From contig JBHGNT010000006.1 of NCBI GenBank assembly GCA_043228905.1, forward strand, positions 16,306,001 through 16,370,000: 64,000 nt of DNA. The letters are read 5' to 3'. Both the position numbers and the translations under genes were made by a program. Positions 53,387 through 62,691 of this stretch are shown here, piece by piece. Under the pieces are notes generated by a model that was given only the letters and a program-made list of their open reading frames with translations, was not told the origin of the DNA and searched no databases. Numbering within the stretch: position 1 is the stretch's first letter; each line of letters starts with the position of its first letter. The DNA is from Azolla caroliniana (taxonomy: Eukaryota > Polypodiophyta).

Positions 53387-54511
53387 ATGGAATCCGTCAG
53401 CAAGCAAGAGTATATGCGTGTCCTTTCTGAGCTCGACATGCTCACGACTAAGTTTGTGGCATTAGAGCAAGAAAATCATAGGCTACTCGGGGATTTACAA
53501 CAAGTGAGTACCGAGAAAGCTCATCAATATGAGGAGTTATCACAACGGGTTCATCAATTCGAGGCTACTATATTAACATTACGAGAACAAGCGGCGAGGG
53601 TTCAAAACTCCCCAAGGGAACCAAAGATTAGCCTCCTTGCCAAGTTTGATGGTACTCGATCTTTGTTTCGAGGTTTCCTGAATCAAGTCCGTTTGGTGAT
53701 TCAGTTACATCCCAATCGGTACCCAACTGATGCTGCTCGTGTGGGGTTAATAGGAACCTTGCTAAGCGGTACCGCATTAGCATGGTTTGCACCACTTCTA
53801 GAGAAGAAATCACCATTGTTGGAGGATTTCGAGGCATTCGTTAAAGAGTTTCAAGCTAGTTTTGGAGACACCGATAGCACTAGAACGGTAATAAACAAGA
53901 TTCGAAGACTCCGACAAGGAGATCGTCCCACTTCAGCCTACGCAGCAGATTTCCGTCTCTTGGCATGTGACATCCCTTGGGATGAGGCAGCCTTAATGGA
54001 TCAATTTCGTCAGGGTTTGCGTAATGATGTTAAAGACCTTCTTACTTTCCACGAAGATCCAAAGTCTCTTACAAAGGCCATTAGTCAAGCTGTGCGATGT
54101 GATAATCGCCTATTTGAGCGATGTTCTGAACGTCAATAAATGATACGCCGTCAACCGGAACAGACGTATGCTTCAATAGTCGCAACACCGCCACAAGTTC
54201 CCAGACCCGTTACGAGGGATGGTCCCACTCCGATGGAAATAGAGTCAACACAACGTCGAGGGCCTTTATCAGATGCTGAGAAACAACGACGTCGGGCGCA
54301 TCACCTATGCCTCTATTGTGGTGGTCCAGGACATATTGCTGTGAATTGTCCACATAAACCCAGACGACAAGTTTACCAAGTAAGTGCACATGACAACCCT
54401 ACCATGAGTTCTACTATCACTTCTAATAATTTAACTACTAAGCCTAATAACCCATGCCATGAGAATAGATTTGATGTCTTGAGCCAATTAGAGGATGTGT
54501 TAAACGAATAA
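53387..54511 (+). pseudogene. gag: Outer chromovirus Gag, one premature TAA
   Basis: Frame from ATG 53387: a heptad-like N-terminal helix (LDMLTTKFVALEQENHRLLGDLQQ), then the Ty3/PEG10-like capsid domain (FDGTRSLFRGFLNQVRLVIQLHPNRYPTDAARVGLIGTLLSGTALAWFAPLLE...RRLRQGDRPTSAYAADFRLLACDIPWDE). A TAA at 54137-54139 interrupts it. The same frame continues with the knuckle CLYCGGPGHIAVNCPH (about 54307-54354) and ends FDVLSQLEDVLNE at 54511. The intact homologue is in the inner element. The end overlaps a GTTAAAC heptamer that could serve -1 frameshifting into pol. Confidence 0.85.
54499..54505 (+). promoter_or_regulatory. Putative -1 frameshift heptamer GTTAAAC
   Basis: In the Gag frame it reads G TTA AAC, the X XXY YYZ arrangement required for -1 slippage and the heptamer known from arterivirus frameshifting. 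Slipping here enters the pol frame (from 54499, open to 55047), two codons before the Gag stop. Functional use is inferred. Confidence 0.5.
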
Positions 54512-55071
54512 GTCCGGCCAAAATAGGAGCCATTTGGTTGGACCATCCTAGATATGTAGAGTTTGTACCTAGTTGTGGTTCCATTTCATCAAATCAAGTT
54601 AGTAGAGTTTTTTCTGCACAAGTCGAGCTTAGCACATCTATAGGTCATCGAGTCCTAGCCTCTGCCCTCCTAGATTCTGGAGCCAATTCTTGTTTCATGG
54701 ATCGCGAATTTGCATTGACCCAAAACATCATCTTGAACAAGCTCCCAAGCCCAGTAGCTGTAGGAGTCATTGATGGTCGCCCTATAGCATCGTGTGATAT
54801 AGTCGAAGAGTCTGAATCAATTCGTGTAGTCCTAGGTAATTTGGCTAGTATCATCTCATTCAACATCATTAGTAGTCCAGAGCACTCTCTAGTTCTTGGT
54901 CTTCCTTGGTTTGAGTTACATAACCCAACTATTGATTGGAGAAAAAGAACTAATGAAGAGGTCATAGTACAATCCGAGTCTCTTGAAACTCCAACAAAGG
55001 ATCTAGGATCCCACATGATTTCAACAATCTCCATACATCAGTTATGAGAGGACGGAAGGAAGGAAGACATG
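54512..55071 (+). pseudogene. pol: Outer chromovirus protease region
   Basis: The pol frame (no AUG needed if frameshifted) encodes GAIWLDHPRYVEF..., the protease core LASALLDSGANSCFMDREFAL and FNIISSPEHSLVLGLPWFELHNPTIDW, ending at a TGA (55045-55047) not present in the inner copy. A copia solo LTR is inserted 24 bp further on at 55072, duplicating ACATG. Retropepsin would process Gag-Pol, but this copy is broken. Confidence 0.82.
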
Positions 55072-55835
55072 TGATGGGAACTCAACGCTCCTTATGCACA
55101 ACGCTCGGCCACAACCGAGCTTAGAATCGTACACAGAAAACAGGAAACGGAAAACACGCGACACAAAGGAGAAGAAAAAATGTACATAGGATGTTTACGT
55201 GGAAAACTCAAACTAAGGGAAAAAACCACGGCAGCCCACAGGCTGCAAACTATCGTTATGTTAGAATGTACAATAGTGAGTTCACGGAGGCAACGACCTC
55301 GTGCTCACGATCCTCGCCACAGGCGGCGGTTACAACAAAGGCTACGATCTCTTCCTCTCTCTCTCTCTCTCTGTACATTGTTACGTGCTCTCTCTTCTTC
55401 TTGCACCAACAAGAAATGACAACAAAAACAGTAACTAAAAGTTTTCCCTAAGTCATATTTATACTAATATGACTTTTTGGCTATTTACAAATATAGCCTC
55501 GATGGACTCTCAGAAACATATTTACGAATATGTCTCTTCATCCAGTTCTCACCGGGTTTGCACCATCCGGCTCTCCGTAGCCGGGTACTCCTCATCCGGA
55601 TCTCACCGGGTCTACACCATCCGGCTCTCCGTAGCCGGGTACTCCTCATCCGGTTCTCGCCGGGTCTGCACCATCCGGCTCTCCGTAGCCGGGTACTCCT
55701 CATCCGGTTCTCATCGGGTCTGCACCATCCGGCTCTCCGTAGCCGGGTACTCCTCATCCGGTTTCGGTCTCGGCCGAGTTTGTTCATCGGCACTGTTCTT
55801 CTCTCTTCCCATTCGGAGGGACCTGTCTCCCAACA
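55072..55835. repeat. Copia solo LTR with TSD inside outer chromovirus
   Basis: 764 bp bounded by TGATGGGAAC and CTCCCAACA and flanked by the 5-bp repeat ACATG (55067-55071 and 55836-55840). It shares blocks with the Tork-like LTRs at 42827-43345 (GGATGTTTACGTGGAAAA; CTATTTACAAATATAGCCTC) in the same relative order. There is no internal copia sequence, so it is a product of LTR-LTR recombination. It contains a 4-unit 54-bp tandem repeat. Confidence 0.9.
55541..55756. repeat. 54-bp tandem repeat, four units
   Basis: Units start at 55541, 55595, 55649 and 55703, each TCCGGTTCTCACCGGGT-like followed by a CATCCGGCTCTCCGTAGCC core. A partial fifth begins at 55757. Because 54 is a multiple of 3, both strands show open frames with 18-residue repeats, which are not proteins. 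Confidence 0.95.
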
Positions 55836-55840
55836 ACATG

Positions 55841-56929
55841 ATGGTGTTTGCGGTTTTAGCAACTCCCTCATCTACCTCAGAAGAATTGGGGGTCCAATTA
55901 CCAAAGAAGTACATAGAATTCTCTGATGTGTTCGATAAGGTGAAGGCTAATAGATTACCAGAGCATCGACCCTATGATTGCCCAATTGATTTGCAGCCAG
56001 GAAAAGAGCCTCCATGGGGGCCAATTTATAACCTTTCGCCCACGGAGCTAGAGGTTCTTCGAGAATATATAGATGAGAACCTAGCAAATGTTTTTATCCA
56101 ACATTCAAGATCTCCTGCTGGTGCACCCATCTTTTTCGTTAAGAAGAAAGATGGTACGCTTCGTATGGTCGTGGATTATCGGGGCTTGAATAAAGTAACT
56201 ATTAGAAACCGATATGCTCTACCATTGATCTCAAGCCTTCTAGAACACCTCAGTGGAGCCAAGTTTTTCACGAAGTTAGATCTTCGAGGTGCCTACAACC
56301 TTGTTCGAATGGAAGACCGCATTTCGCACTCGCTATGGTCATTTTGAATATAGAGTGATGCCATTTGGTCTCACGAATGCACCAGCAGTTTTCCAACATA
56401 TGGCGAATGACATTTTTCGAGACTTCCTCGATATCTTCATCATAGTTTACTTGGATGATATCTTGATCTACTCAAAAACTCAAGAGGAGCATGAGATACA
56501 CGTTCGCCAAGTTTTGCAACGGTTACGAGAGTATGGTCTCTATGCAAAATTGGAGAAGTGTAGTTTCGACCAGTGTCAAGTGGAATTTTTGGGGTACATA
56601 GTCTCTTCAAATGTCATCTCTATGGATCCATCAAAGGTTCAAACAATTTTGGATTGGCAAACACCACAGTCTGTGCGAGATGTACAATGTTTTTTGGGGT
56701 TCGCAAACTTTTATCACAAGTTCATCAAAGATTATTCAAAGATTGTATTGCCCCTCACTCAACTAACGCACAAGAATCAACCATTTGTATGGGGTATAGA
56801 TGCGAACTCTGCATTTGAGGGTTTAAAGCAAGCGTTTACATCTGCACCAATTTTAATGCATGTCGATCCAATGAGGCGCTTTATACTTGAAGCTGATGCA
56901 TCTGATTTCGCACTTGGAAGCGTACTATC
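55841..56929 (+). pseudogene. pol: Outer chromovirus RT and start of RNase H
   Basis: After the solo LTR, pol resumes (VQLPKKYIEFSDVFDKVKANRLPEHRPYDCPIDLQPGKEPPWGPIYNLS; FVKKKDGTLRMVVDYRGLNKVTIRNRYALPLI; FTKLDLRGAYNLVR). A 17-nt deletion after AACCTTGTTCG (near 56310) shifts the frame. The next frame holds EWKTAFRTRYGHFEYRVMPFGLTNAPAVFQHMANDIF, IVYLDDILIYSK (YLDD) and FILEADASDFALGSVLS, where the inner element is inserted. It resumes at 62692. Confidence 0.87.
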
Positions 56930-57224
56930 TGTCATGATATGGCAAGACTCGAACCCATGACCTTAGGTTATATGGGTCAAACTCTTGACCATTAGATCAT
57001 CTATTGTAATACGTAGGATATTATTTTCATTTACATTTTATTATAGGAAATTAGTGTATATTCCAGATTTCTCTGGAACATTCTAGAAGCTTCAGGATTA
57101 CTCCTGAAAACACTATAAAAGAGGGCACTAGGCATTATATTGAACCAAATTGGTTCAACGCTAGTCTTAAGCCTTTTAGCCACCATTGTATATTCTCTTC
57201 ATATAATACATATCTTTCTTATCA

Positions 57225-57263
<39 letters not shown>

Positions 57264-57364
57264 CTCGCTCACTTCTTCCTTCTCTCTCGAAGTTCCACAC
57301 CTCTCATAGTACTAATCCTTCGTTTAGTACTAATTCCTTCTCTGTCTCAGTACTGTTCCTAACA
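56930..57364 (+). repeat. 5' LTR of the inner chromovirus
   Basis: 435 bp, TGTCATGATATGG...CAGTACTGTTCCTAACA. TATA box TATAAAA at 57114-57120; palindrome TTGAACCAAATTGGTTCAA at 57140-57158; (CT)n at 57229-57260; a GTACTAAT/TAGTACTAA repeat near 57308-57332. Matches 62238-62686. Confidence 0.93.
57114..57158 (+). promoter_or_regulatory. LTR TATA box and presumed self-primer
   Basis: TATAAAA at 57114, then AAATTGGTTCAA at 57147-57158, where transcription should begin (33 nt from the TATA). This 12-mer is the exact reverse complement of 57367-57378 just past the LTR. Confidence 0.65.
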
Positions 57365-57378
57365 GTTTGAACCAATTT
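57365..57378 (+). promoter_or_regulatory. Self-complementary primer binding site, inner chromovirus
   Basis: GTTTGAACCAATTT directly after the LTR end. Positions 57367-57378 pair perfectly with 57147-57158. Compared with the outer element two bases differ, and both differences are matched in the LTR partner. Confidence 0.72.
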
Positions 57379-57438
57379 TTCCTACCTTCTGTCTCTCTCA
57401 TTTCCTACTAATCTTTTATTCCTCTTTTCTTTCATCCC

Positions 57439-58569
57439 ATGGCCACTGTTAGCGCTGAAGAATATCAATCTGTTTTCTCGGAATTTCAATGCTTGAAGGA
57501 GAAGTTCCATGCTTTGGAACAAGAAAACCAACGGTTGCTGGGGGATCTTCAGCAAATCTCCTTAGAAAAGCAGCAAACGCAACAACAGCATGGGGAACTT
57601 GCGTTACGTGTGCAACAACTCGAAGCAACCATCGTAGCGATGCAACAACAAGGGCCCGGAACACAAGGGATTCATAAAGAACCCAAGATTGGCCTTCCCA
57701 CGAAGTTCGATGGAATGCGATCGCAGTTTAGAGGGTTCCTTAACCAGGTACGATTAGTTATTCAAATGCATCCTTCCCGATATCCCACCGATGCATCACG
57801 AGTGGGTTTAGTAGGCACTTTGTTAAGTGGCTCAGCGTTGTCATGGTTCGCTCCACTATTAGAAAAGGAATCTCCGTTACTCAACAATTTTGAAGAGTTT
57901 CTAGGTGAGTTTAAAGCATGTTTCGGAGATACTGACAGCATCAGGACCGCAATCAACAAAATCCGGCGATTACGCCAAGGTGACCGTCCAGCCTCCGCAT
58001 ACGCTGCAGATTTTCGCCTACTCGCCGTCGATATCCCTTGGGATGATCAAGCGTTGATGGAGCAATTCTGTTATGGTTTACGCAACGACGTCAAGGATTT
58101 ACTCTTGACCTTCCCCGAAGAGCCAAAGTCCTTAACAGAAGCAATCAGTCGCGCGGTGAGATGTGACAACCGCCTCTTTGAGCGACGTTCGGAACGACAG
58201 CTACAGATGCCGAGGGCAAGATCAGAACCCACCTACGCCTCAGTGGTAGCAAGACCTTTTCCGAGGGAGTCATATAATGCGCCTCCAGCGAATACTCCGA
58301 CTCCGATGGAGATTGACACTACACATCGTCGAGGGCCATTATCCGAAGAAGAAAAGCAACGACACCGTACAAATCGACTATGTCTTTACTGCGGTGGACC
58401 AGGACATATCGCAATAAATTGCCCCCATAGGCCAAGAAGACAAGTAAACCAAATAGTCGCTAGTTCTAATTGTACTAAACCCGAGCTTTATTGCCCCCAT
58501 AGGCCAAGAAGACAGGTAAACCAAATAGTCGCTAGTTCTAATTGTACTAACCCGAGCCTATTTCAGTAG
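57439..58569 (+). CDS. gag: Inner chromovirus Gag, C-terminus truncated by a 1-nt deletion
   Basis: 376 codons from ATG 57439: an N-terminal coiled coil (FQCLKEKFHALEQENQRLLGDLQQ), the Ty3/PEG10-like capsid domain (FDGMRSQFRGFLNQVRLVIQMHPSRYPTDASRVGLVGTLLSGSALSWFAPLL...YAADFRLLAVDIPWDDQALMEQF) and the CCHC knuckle CLYCGGPGHIAINCPH (58381-58428). A 72-bp in-frame duplication (58421 and 58493) repeats the basic NC tail. One A is missing from an AAACCC run in the second copy, so the frame ends at 58569 instead of at 58661 (LSQLEEELND in the other frame). Gag would form the RNA-containing particle. Confidence 0.88.
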   Translation: MATVSAEEYQSVFSEFQCLKEKFHALEQENQRLLGDLQQISLEKQQTQQQHGELALRVQQLEATIVAMQQQGPGTQGIHKEPKIGLPTKFDGMRSQFRGFLNQVRLVIQMHPSRYPTDASRVGLVGTLLSGSALSWFAPLLEKESPLLNNFEEFLGEFKACFGDTDSIRTAINKIRRLRQGDRPASAYAADFRLLAVDIPWDDQALMEQFCYGLRNDVKDLLLTFPEEPKSLTEAISRAVRCDNRLFERRSERQLQMPRARSEPTYASVVARPFPRESYNAPPANTPTPMEIDTTHRRGPLSEEEKQRHRTNRLCLYCGGPGHIAINCPHRPRRQVNQIVASSNCTKPELYCPHRPRRQVNQIVASSNCTNPSLFQ

Positions 58570-58657
58570 GGATATCTGATAGTCCTAATAGTACTAATAT
58601 CCCAGATCTAGCAAACAAATTTGATGTCCTTAGTCAGTTAGAAGAAGAGTTAAATGA

Positions 58658-61600
58658 CTAAGTCCAGCCAAAATAGGAGTCGTTTGGTTGGACAGCCCTA
58701 GATCTGTGCAACCCATTAGTGGTTCCATTCCCTCTAAGCAAGTTAGTGATGTGTTCGTAGCCCAAGTAATAGTTAGTACTAAAAGTACCCCTCCAGTACA
58801 TGTCCTAGCACTCCTAGATTCCGGAGCTAACTCTTGCTTTATGGATAAGAAATTTGCTCAAGCTCATAAGATATCCCTAAGAAAACTCCAGTGTCCAGCC
58901 TCTGTAGTAGTCATTGATGGACGTCCCATTGCTTCCGGAAATATCATAGAAGAGTCAGAGCCCATTAATATTGTCCTAGATAACTTAGCATGTGTAGTAT
59001 CATTTAATATTATTAGTATCCCAGAACATCCTATAGTTTTAGGATTACCGTGGTTCGAGTTACATAACCCAGACATAGATTGGAGAACAAGAGAAATCCA
59101 GTGTCGACAAACCCAAGGGTCAACTCAGAAGATGGCAACCATTTCGCTACGTCAGTTGCGTAAAGAAGGGCACAAGGAGGAAATGTTCCTCTTTGCAATA
59201 TCAGTAAACCCCTCCAACACCACTAAAGAAGAATCCACCGTTCAACTTCCCGAGAAGTATCGTCATTACGCCGATGTGTTCGATAAAGTACAAGCCAACA
59301 CACTTCCTCATCATCGACCGTACGATTGCCCCATCGATTTACAACCGAGAAAAGAGCCGCCATGGGGACCGATCTACAATTTGTCACCAACCGAGCTGGA
59401 AGTCCTTCAGGCCTATATAGAGGAGAATTTGGAAAATGGTTTCATTCGGCATTCGAAATCTCCAGCCGGCGCGCCCATTTTCTTCGTCAAGAAAAAAGAT
59501 GGATCGCTTCGTCTCGTTGTAGATTACCGTGGCTTGAATAAAGTTACAATCAGGAATAGGTATGCTCTTCCCCTTATCTCAAGTCTTTTAGAACGGATTA
59601 ATGGTGCTAGGTTCTTCACGAAGATCGACTTACGGGGAGCATATAACCTCGTACGGATCCGACTAGGAGACGAATGGAAGACCGCGTTTCGCACTAGATA
59701 TGGGCACTTCGAGTATACGGTCATGCCGTTCGGCCTCACTAATGCGCCGGCAGTCTTCCAGCACATGGCTAATGATATATTCCGAGATCTATTGGATGAT
59801 TGTTTGATCATCTATTTGGATGATCTACTGGTTTATTCAAAGACCCAAGAAGAACATGATTCTCATGTACTATTAGTACTAAAACGACTTCGAGAACATG
59901 GTCTGTATGCAAAGCTAGAAAAATGTAGTTTTGGGTGCAACCAAGTGGAATTTCTCGGCTACATCATTTCGTCAGAAGGCATCTCCATGGACCCAGCTAA
60001 GGTCAAAACGGTGGTAGAATGGCAGACTCCGCGTTCAATGCGGGATGTGCAATGCTTCTTAGGCTTTGCCAATTTTTACCGGAAGTTTATACAAGATTAC
60101 TCAAAGATCGTTCTACCTCTCACACAAGTTACCAGGACGGGACAACCATTCATCTGGTCTGAAGAAACGGACATGGCTTTCGAGAGTCTTAAAAAGGCAT
60201 TTACATCGGCTCCAATTCTAGCTCATGTCGATCCGGAAAAACCATTCATTATCGAAGCTGACGCATCGGATTTTGCATTGGGGAGCATTCTGTCACAACA
60301 GGGGAATGATGAGAAACTACATCCTGTGGCTTTTCACTCACGCAAGTTTGACGCCGCCGAAATCAACTACGAAATTCATGATAAGGAGCTATTGGCAATA
60401 GTGGATTCTTTTATGCAATGGAGGCATTTTCTGGAGGGATCCTCTCATCCAGTCACCGTATTTAGTGACCACAAGAATCTTGCCTACTTTCAGGATGCTC
60501 GTGTGTTGAATCGACGTCAAGCTCGGTGGGCCCACTTCCTCACGCGTTTCGACTTCAAAATTACATATCGTCCGGGGAGGCACCAAGGGAAGGCAGATGC
60601 ATTATCACGACGTTCGTATCTAGCACCCTGTCCTGGCGAGCCAGCTTTCGATAACCAAAAACAAGTCATCTTGGGACCGGCACGACTACAAGCAACACAG
60701 ATCTTTGACATGCCTATGGATTCCCACGTTATCGATACCATACGTGAAGACTTGAAGACAGATGCGTTCGCCCAATCTATACTAGCACAAATTGATCCCT
60801 CTCGAGCGTCGTGTTCACAGTCGCAACCACCAGGTACGGACTATCGGCAATTCAAATACCATGATGGATTACTCTTCTTTAAAGAACTTTTGTATGTTCC
60901 TAATGGTTCTTGCCGCCTTCGAGTAGTACAAAACTGTCATGACACATATACAGCTGGGCATTTTGGTAGTACTAAAACATTACATTTAGTACAACGAACA
61001 TTCTGGTGGCCCTGTATGCGACAATTTGTCGAGGATTTTGTTCGGACTTGTGATGCATGTTGCAGGGCGAAAATGCCAAGGCATCATCCATATGGTTTAT
61101 TAGAACCATTACCAATTCCAAGCAAGCCGTGGCAATCCATTGCTCTAGACTTCATCACAGATCTTCCAGTCTCTAAGGGGTTCAATGCGATTCTAACGGT
61201 GGTCGATCGATATACGAAGATGGCTCATTTCTTGCCATGTACTAAGGAGATCTCCAGTGAAGACACTGCCGAAATTGTCATGCGTGAAGTATGTCGGCAT
61301 CATGGACTTCCCGATAGTATCATCAGCGACCGTGGACCCCAGTTCGTGTCAAAATTCTGGAAGCACCTTTTTAACATGCTCAAGGTCACTTGTAACCTCT
61401 CCTCCGGCTACCACCCACAAACCGACGGCCAAGCTGAACGAACAAATCAAACGTTGGAGCAGTATCTGCGGTGCTTTCTCAGCTATCATCAAGATGACTG
61501 GGCAGATGTTCTCCACTTCGCCGAATTTGCCTATAACAACTCTATCCACGCATCCACTAAAGTTACACCATTTTATGCTTATACGGGATGTCAACCCCGG

Positions 61601-62245
61601 TGGAGTGTACTTGAAACCCCAGAGGTGTCCACAAATCCGTGCGCGGAGGATCGTTTGGAGCAGTTACGCAAGATACAAACGGATCTATCTACTCATCTCC
61701 AACAAGCTCAACAAACACACAAGGTCTACGCGGATCGTCATCGACTTCCATCCAGTTTTAATATTGGAGATCAGGTGTGGCTGCTACGACGACACATCAA
61801 GACTACTCGTCCATGTGAGAAGTTAGATTATCGGCGATTAGGTCCTTTCCGTATTATTGGACAGATTAATGATGTCGCTTTTCGTCTCGATCTACCTCCT
61901 CAACTTCAGATACATCCGGTGTTTCATAGTTCTCTCCTCGAACCCTACCACGAGAGCACCATCCCAGGACGTCTTATCCAACCTCCACCCCCGATCGAGC
62001 TTGAAGATGGGCCGGAGTACGAGGTTGTCGCCATCCTTGATTCCAAGATTGTTCGCAACAAGCTCTACTATCTAGTCGATTGGCTAGGCTATAGCCCCAA
62101 CGAACGTACTTGGGAACCGATCGAGAATGTGACCAATGCTCGTGCGCTTCTTGAAGACTTCCATCGTCAATACCCACACAAACCAGGTCCTCAATCCAAG
62201 ACGACTCGTGACACTTGTCGTTTTAAAGGGGGGATAGTGTCATGA
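58658..62245 (+). CDS. pol: Inner chromovirus Pol: PR-RT-RH-IN-chromodomain, uninterrupted
   Basis: The open frame runs from just after a TGA at 58655 to TGA 62243-62245 (1,196 codons including the stop), with no nearby AUG, so it is presumably made as a Gag-Pol fusion. Domains: protease LLDSGANSCFMD (about 58810); RT with VDYRGLNKVTIRNRYALPLI and YLDD (about 59814); RNase H EADASDFALGS (about 60257); integrase zinc finger (HDTYTAGH...CDACC, 60940-61060) and D-D-E core (ALDFITDLP, ISDRGPQF, GQAERTNQ); GPF segment RRLGPFRII; chromodomain EYEVVAILDSKIVRNKLYYLVDWLGY...ERTWEPIENV (62015-62190). The chromodomain should target integration to marked chromatin. The last codons lie in the 3' LTR. Confidence 0.93.
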   Translation, partial: LSPAKIGVVWLDSPRSVQPISGSIPSKQVSDVFVAQVIVSTKSTPPVHVLALLDSGANSCFMDKKFAQAHKISLRKLQCPASVVVIDGRPIASGNIIEESEPINIVLDNLACVVSFNIISIPEHPIVLGLPWFELHNPDIDWRTREIQCRQTQGSTQKMATISLRQLRKEGHKEEMFLFAISVNPSNTTKEESTVQLPEKYRHYADVFDKVQANTLPHHRPYDCPIDLQPRKEPPWGPIYNLSPTELEVLQAYIEENLENGFIRHSKSPAGAPIFFVKKKDGSLRLVVDYRGLNKVTIRNRYALPLISSLLERINGARFFTKIDLRGAYNLVRIRLGDEWKTAFRTRYGHFEYTVMPFGLTNAPAVFQHMANDIFRDLLDDCLIIYLDDLLVYSKTQEEHDSHVLLVLKRLREHGLYAKLEKCSFGCNQVEFLGYIISSEGISMDPAKVKTVVEWQTPRSMRDVQCFLGFANFYRKFIQDYSKIVLPLTQVTRTGQPFIWSEETDMAFESLKKAFTSAPILAHVDPEKPFIIEADASDFALGSILSQQGNDEKLHPVAFHSRKFDAAEINYEIHDKELLAIVDSFMQWRHFLEGSSHPVTVFSDHKNLAYFQDARVLNRRQARWAHFLTRFDFKITYRPGRHQGKADALSRRSYLAPCPGEPAFDNQKQVILGPARLQATQIFDMPMDSHVIDTIREDLKTDAFAQSILAQIDPSRASCSQSQPPGTDYRQFKYHDGLLFFKELLYVPNGSCRLRVVQNCHDTYTAGHFGSTKTLHLVQRTFWWPCMRQFVEDFVRTCDACCRAKMPRHHPYGLLEPLPIPSKPWQSIALDFITDLPVSKGFNAILTVVDRYTKMAHFLPCTKEISSEDTAEIVMREVCRHHGLPDSIISDRGPQFVSKFWKHLFNMLKVTCNLSSGYHPQTDGQAERTNQTLEQYLRCFLSYHQDDWADVLHFAEFAYNNSIHASTKVTPFYAYTGCQPRWSVLETPEVSTNPCAEDRLEQLRKIQTDLSTHLQQAQQTHKVYADRHRLPSSFNIGDQVWLLRRHIKTTRPCEKLDYRRLGPFRIIGQINDVAFRLDLPPQLQIHPVFHSSLLEPYHESTIPGRLIQPPPPIELEDGPEYEVVAILDSKIVRNKLYYLVDWLGYSPNERTWEPIENVTNARALLEDFHRQYPHKPGPQSKTTRDTCRFKGGIVS
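62225..62237 (+). promoter_or_regulatory. Polypurine tract of the inner chromovirus
   Basis: AAAGGGGGGATAG directly abuts the 3' LTR (TGTCATG at 62238) and overlaps the last pol codons. It primes plus-strand DNA in functional relatives. Confidence 0.85.
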
Positions 62246-62529
62246 TATGGCAAGACTCGAACCCATGACCTTAAGTTATATGGGTCGAGCTCTTGACCAT
62301 TAGATCATCTATTGTAAGTAGGATATTATTTTCATTTACATTTTATTATAGGAAATTACTGTATATTCCAGATTTCTCTAGAACATTCTAGAAGCTTCAG
62401 GATTACTCCTGAAAACACTATAAAAGAGGGCATTAGGCATTATATTGAACCAAATTGGTTCAACGCTAGTCTTAAGCCTTTTAGCCACCATTGTATATTC
62501 TCTTCATATAATACATATCTTTCTTATCA

Positions 62530-62581
<52 letters not shown>

Positions 62582-62686
62582 CGTCTCGCTCACTTCTTCC
62601 TTCTCTCGAAGAAGTTCCACACCTCTCATAGTACTAATCCTTCGTTTAGTACTAATTCCTTCTCTGTCTCAGTACTGTTCCTGACA
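62238..62686 (+). repeat. 3' LTR of the inner chromovirus
   Basis: 449 bp, TGTCATGATATGG...TGTTCCTGACA, differing from the 5' LTR by scattered substitutions, a 4-bp gap (TACG) and a longer (CT)n tract. Followed by TSD CTATC. Confidence 0.93.
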
Positions 62687-62691
62687 CTATC

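Larger units (their letters stand above)
56930..62686 (+). mobile_element. Full-length chromovirus (inner), inserted in a relative's RNase H
   Basis: LTRs 56930-57364 and 62238-62686, TSD CTATC (56925-56929 and 62687-62691), self-complementary PBS, gag, an uninterrupted pol with C-terminal chromodomain, and a PPT before the 3' LTR. The host is a related element whose RNase H frame resumes precisely after the TSD. LTRs differ by a modest number of substitutions and small indels, so it is younger than its host but not brand new. Confidence 0.93.

Noticed and set aside
55541-55756. CRISPR-like regular repeats
   Set aside because: Units are contiguous 54-bp tandem repeats without unique spacers, in a plant LTR. 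No cas genes and not a prokaryotic context.
55072-55835. A complete copia insertion in the outer chromovirus
   Set aside because: There is no internal region or second LTR; the TSD flanks a single LTR only.
55469-56347. Apparent fusion protein with RVCTIRLSVAGYSSSGSH repeats leading into RT
   Set aside because: The repeats are translated 54-bp LTR minisatellite. The solo LTR merely happens to be open into the chromovirus RT frame.
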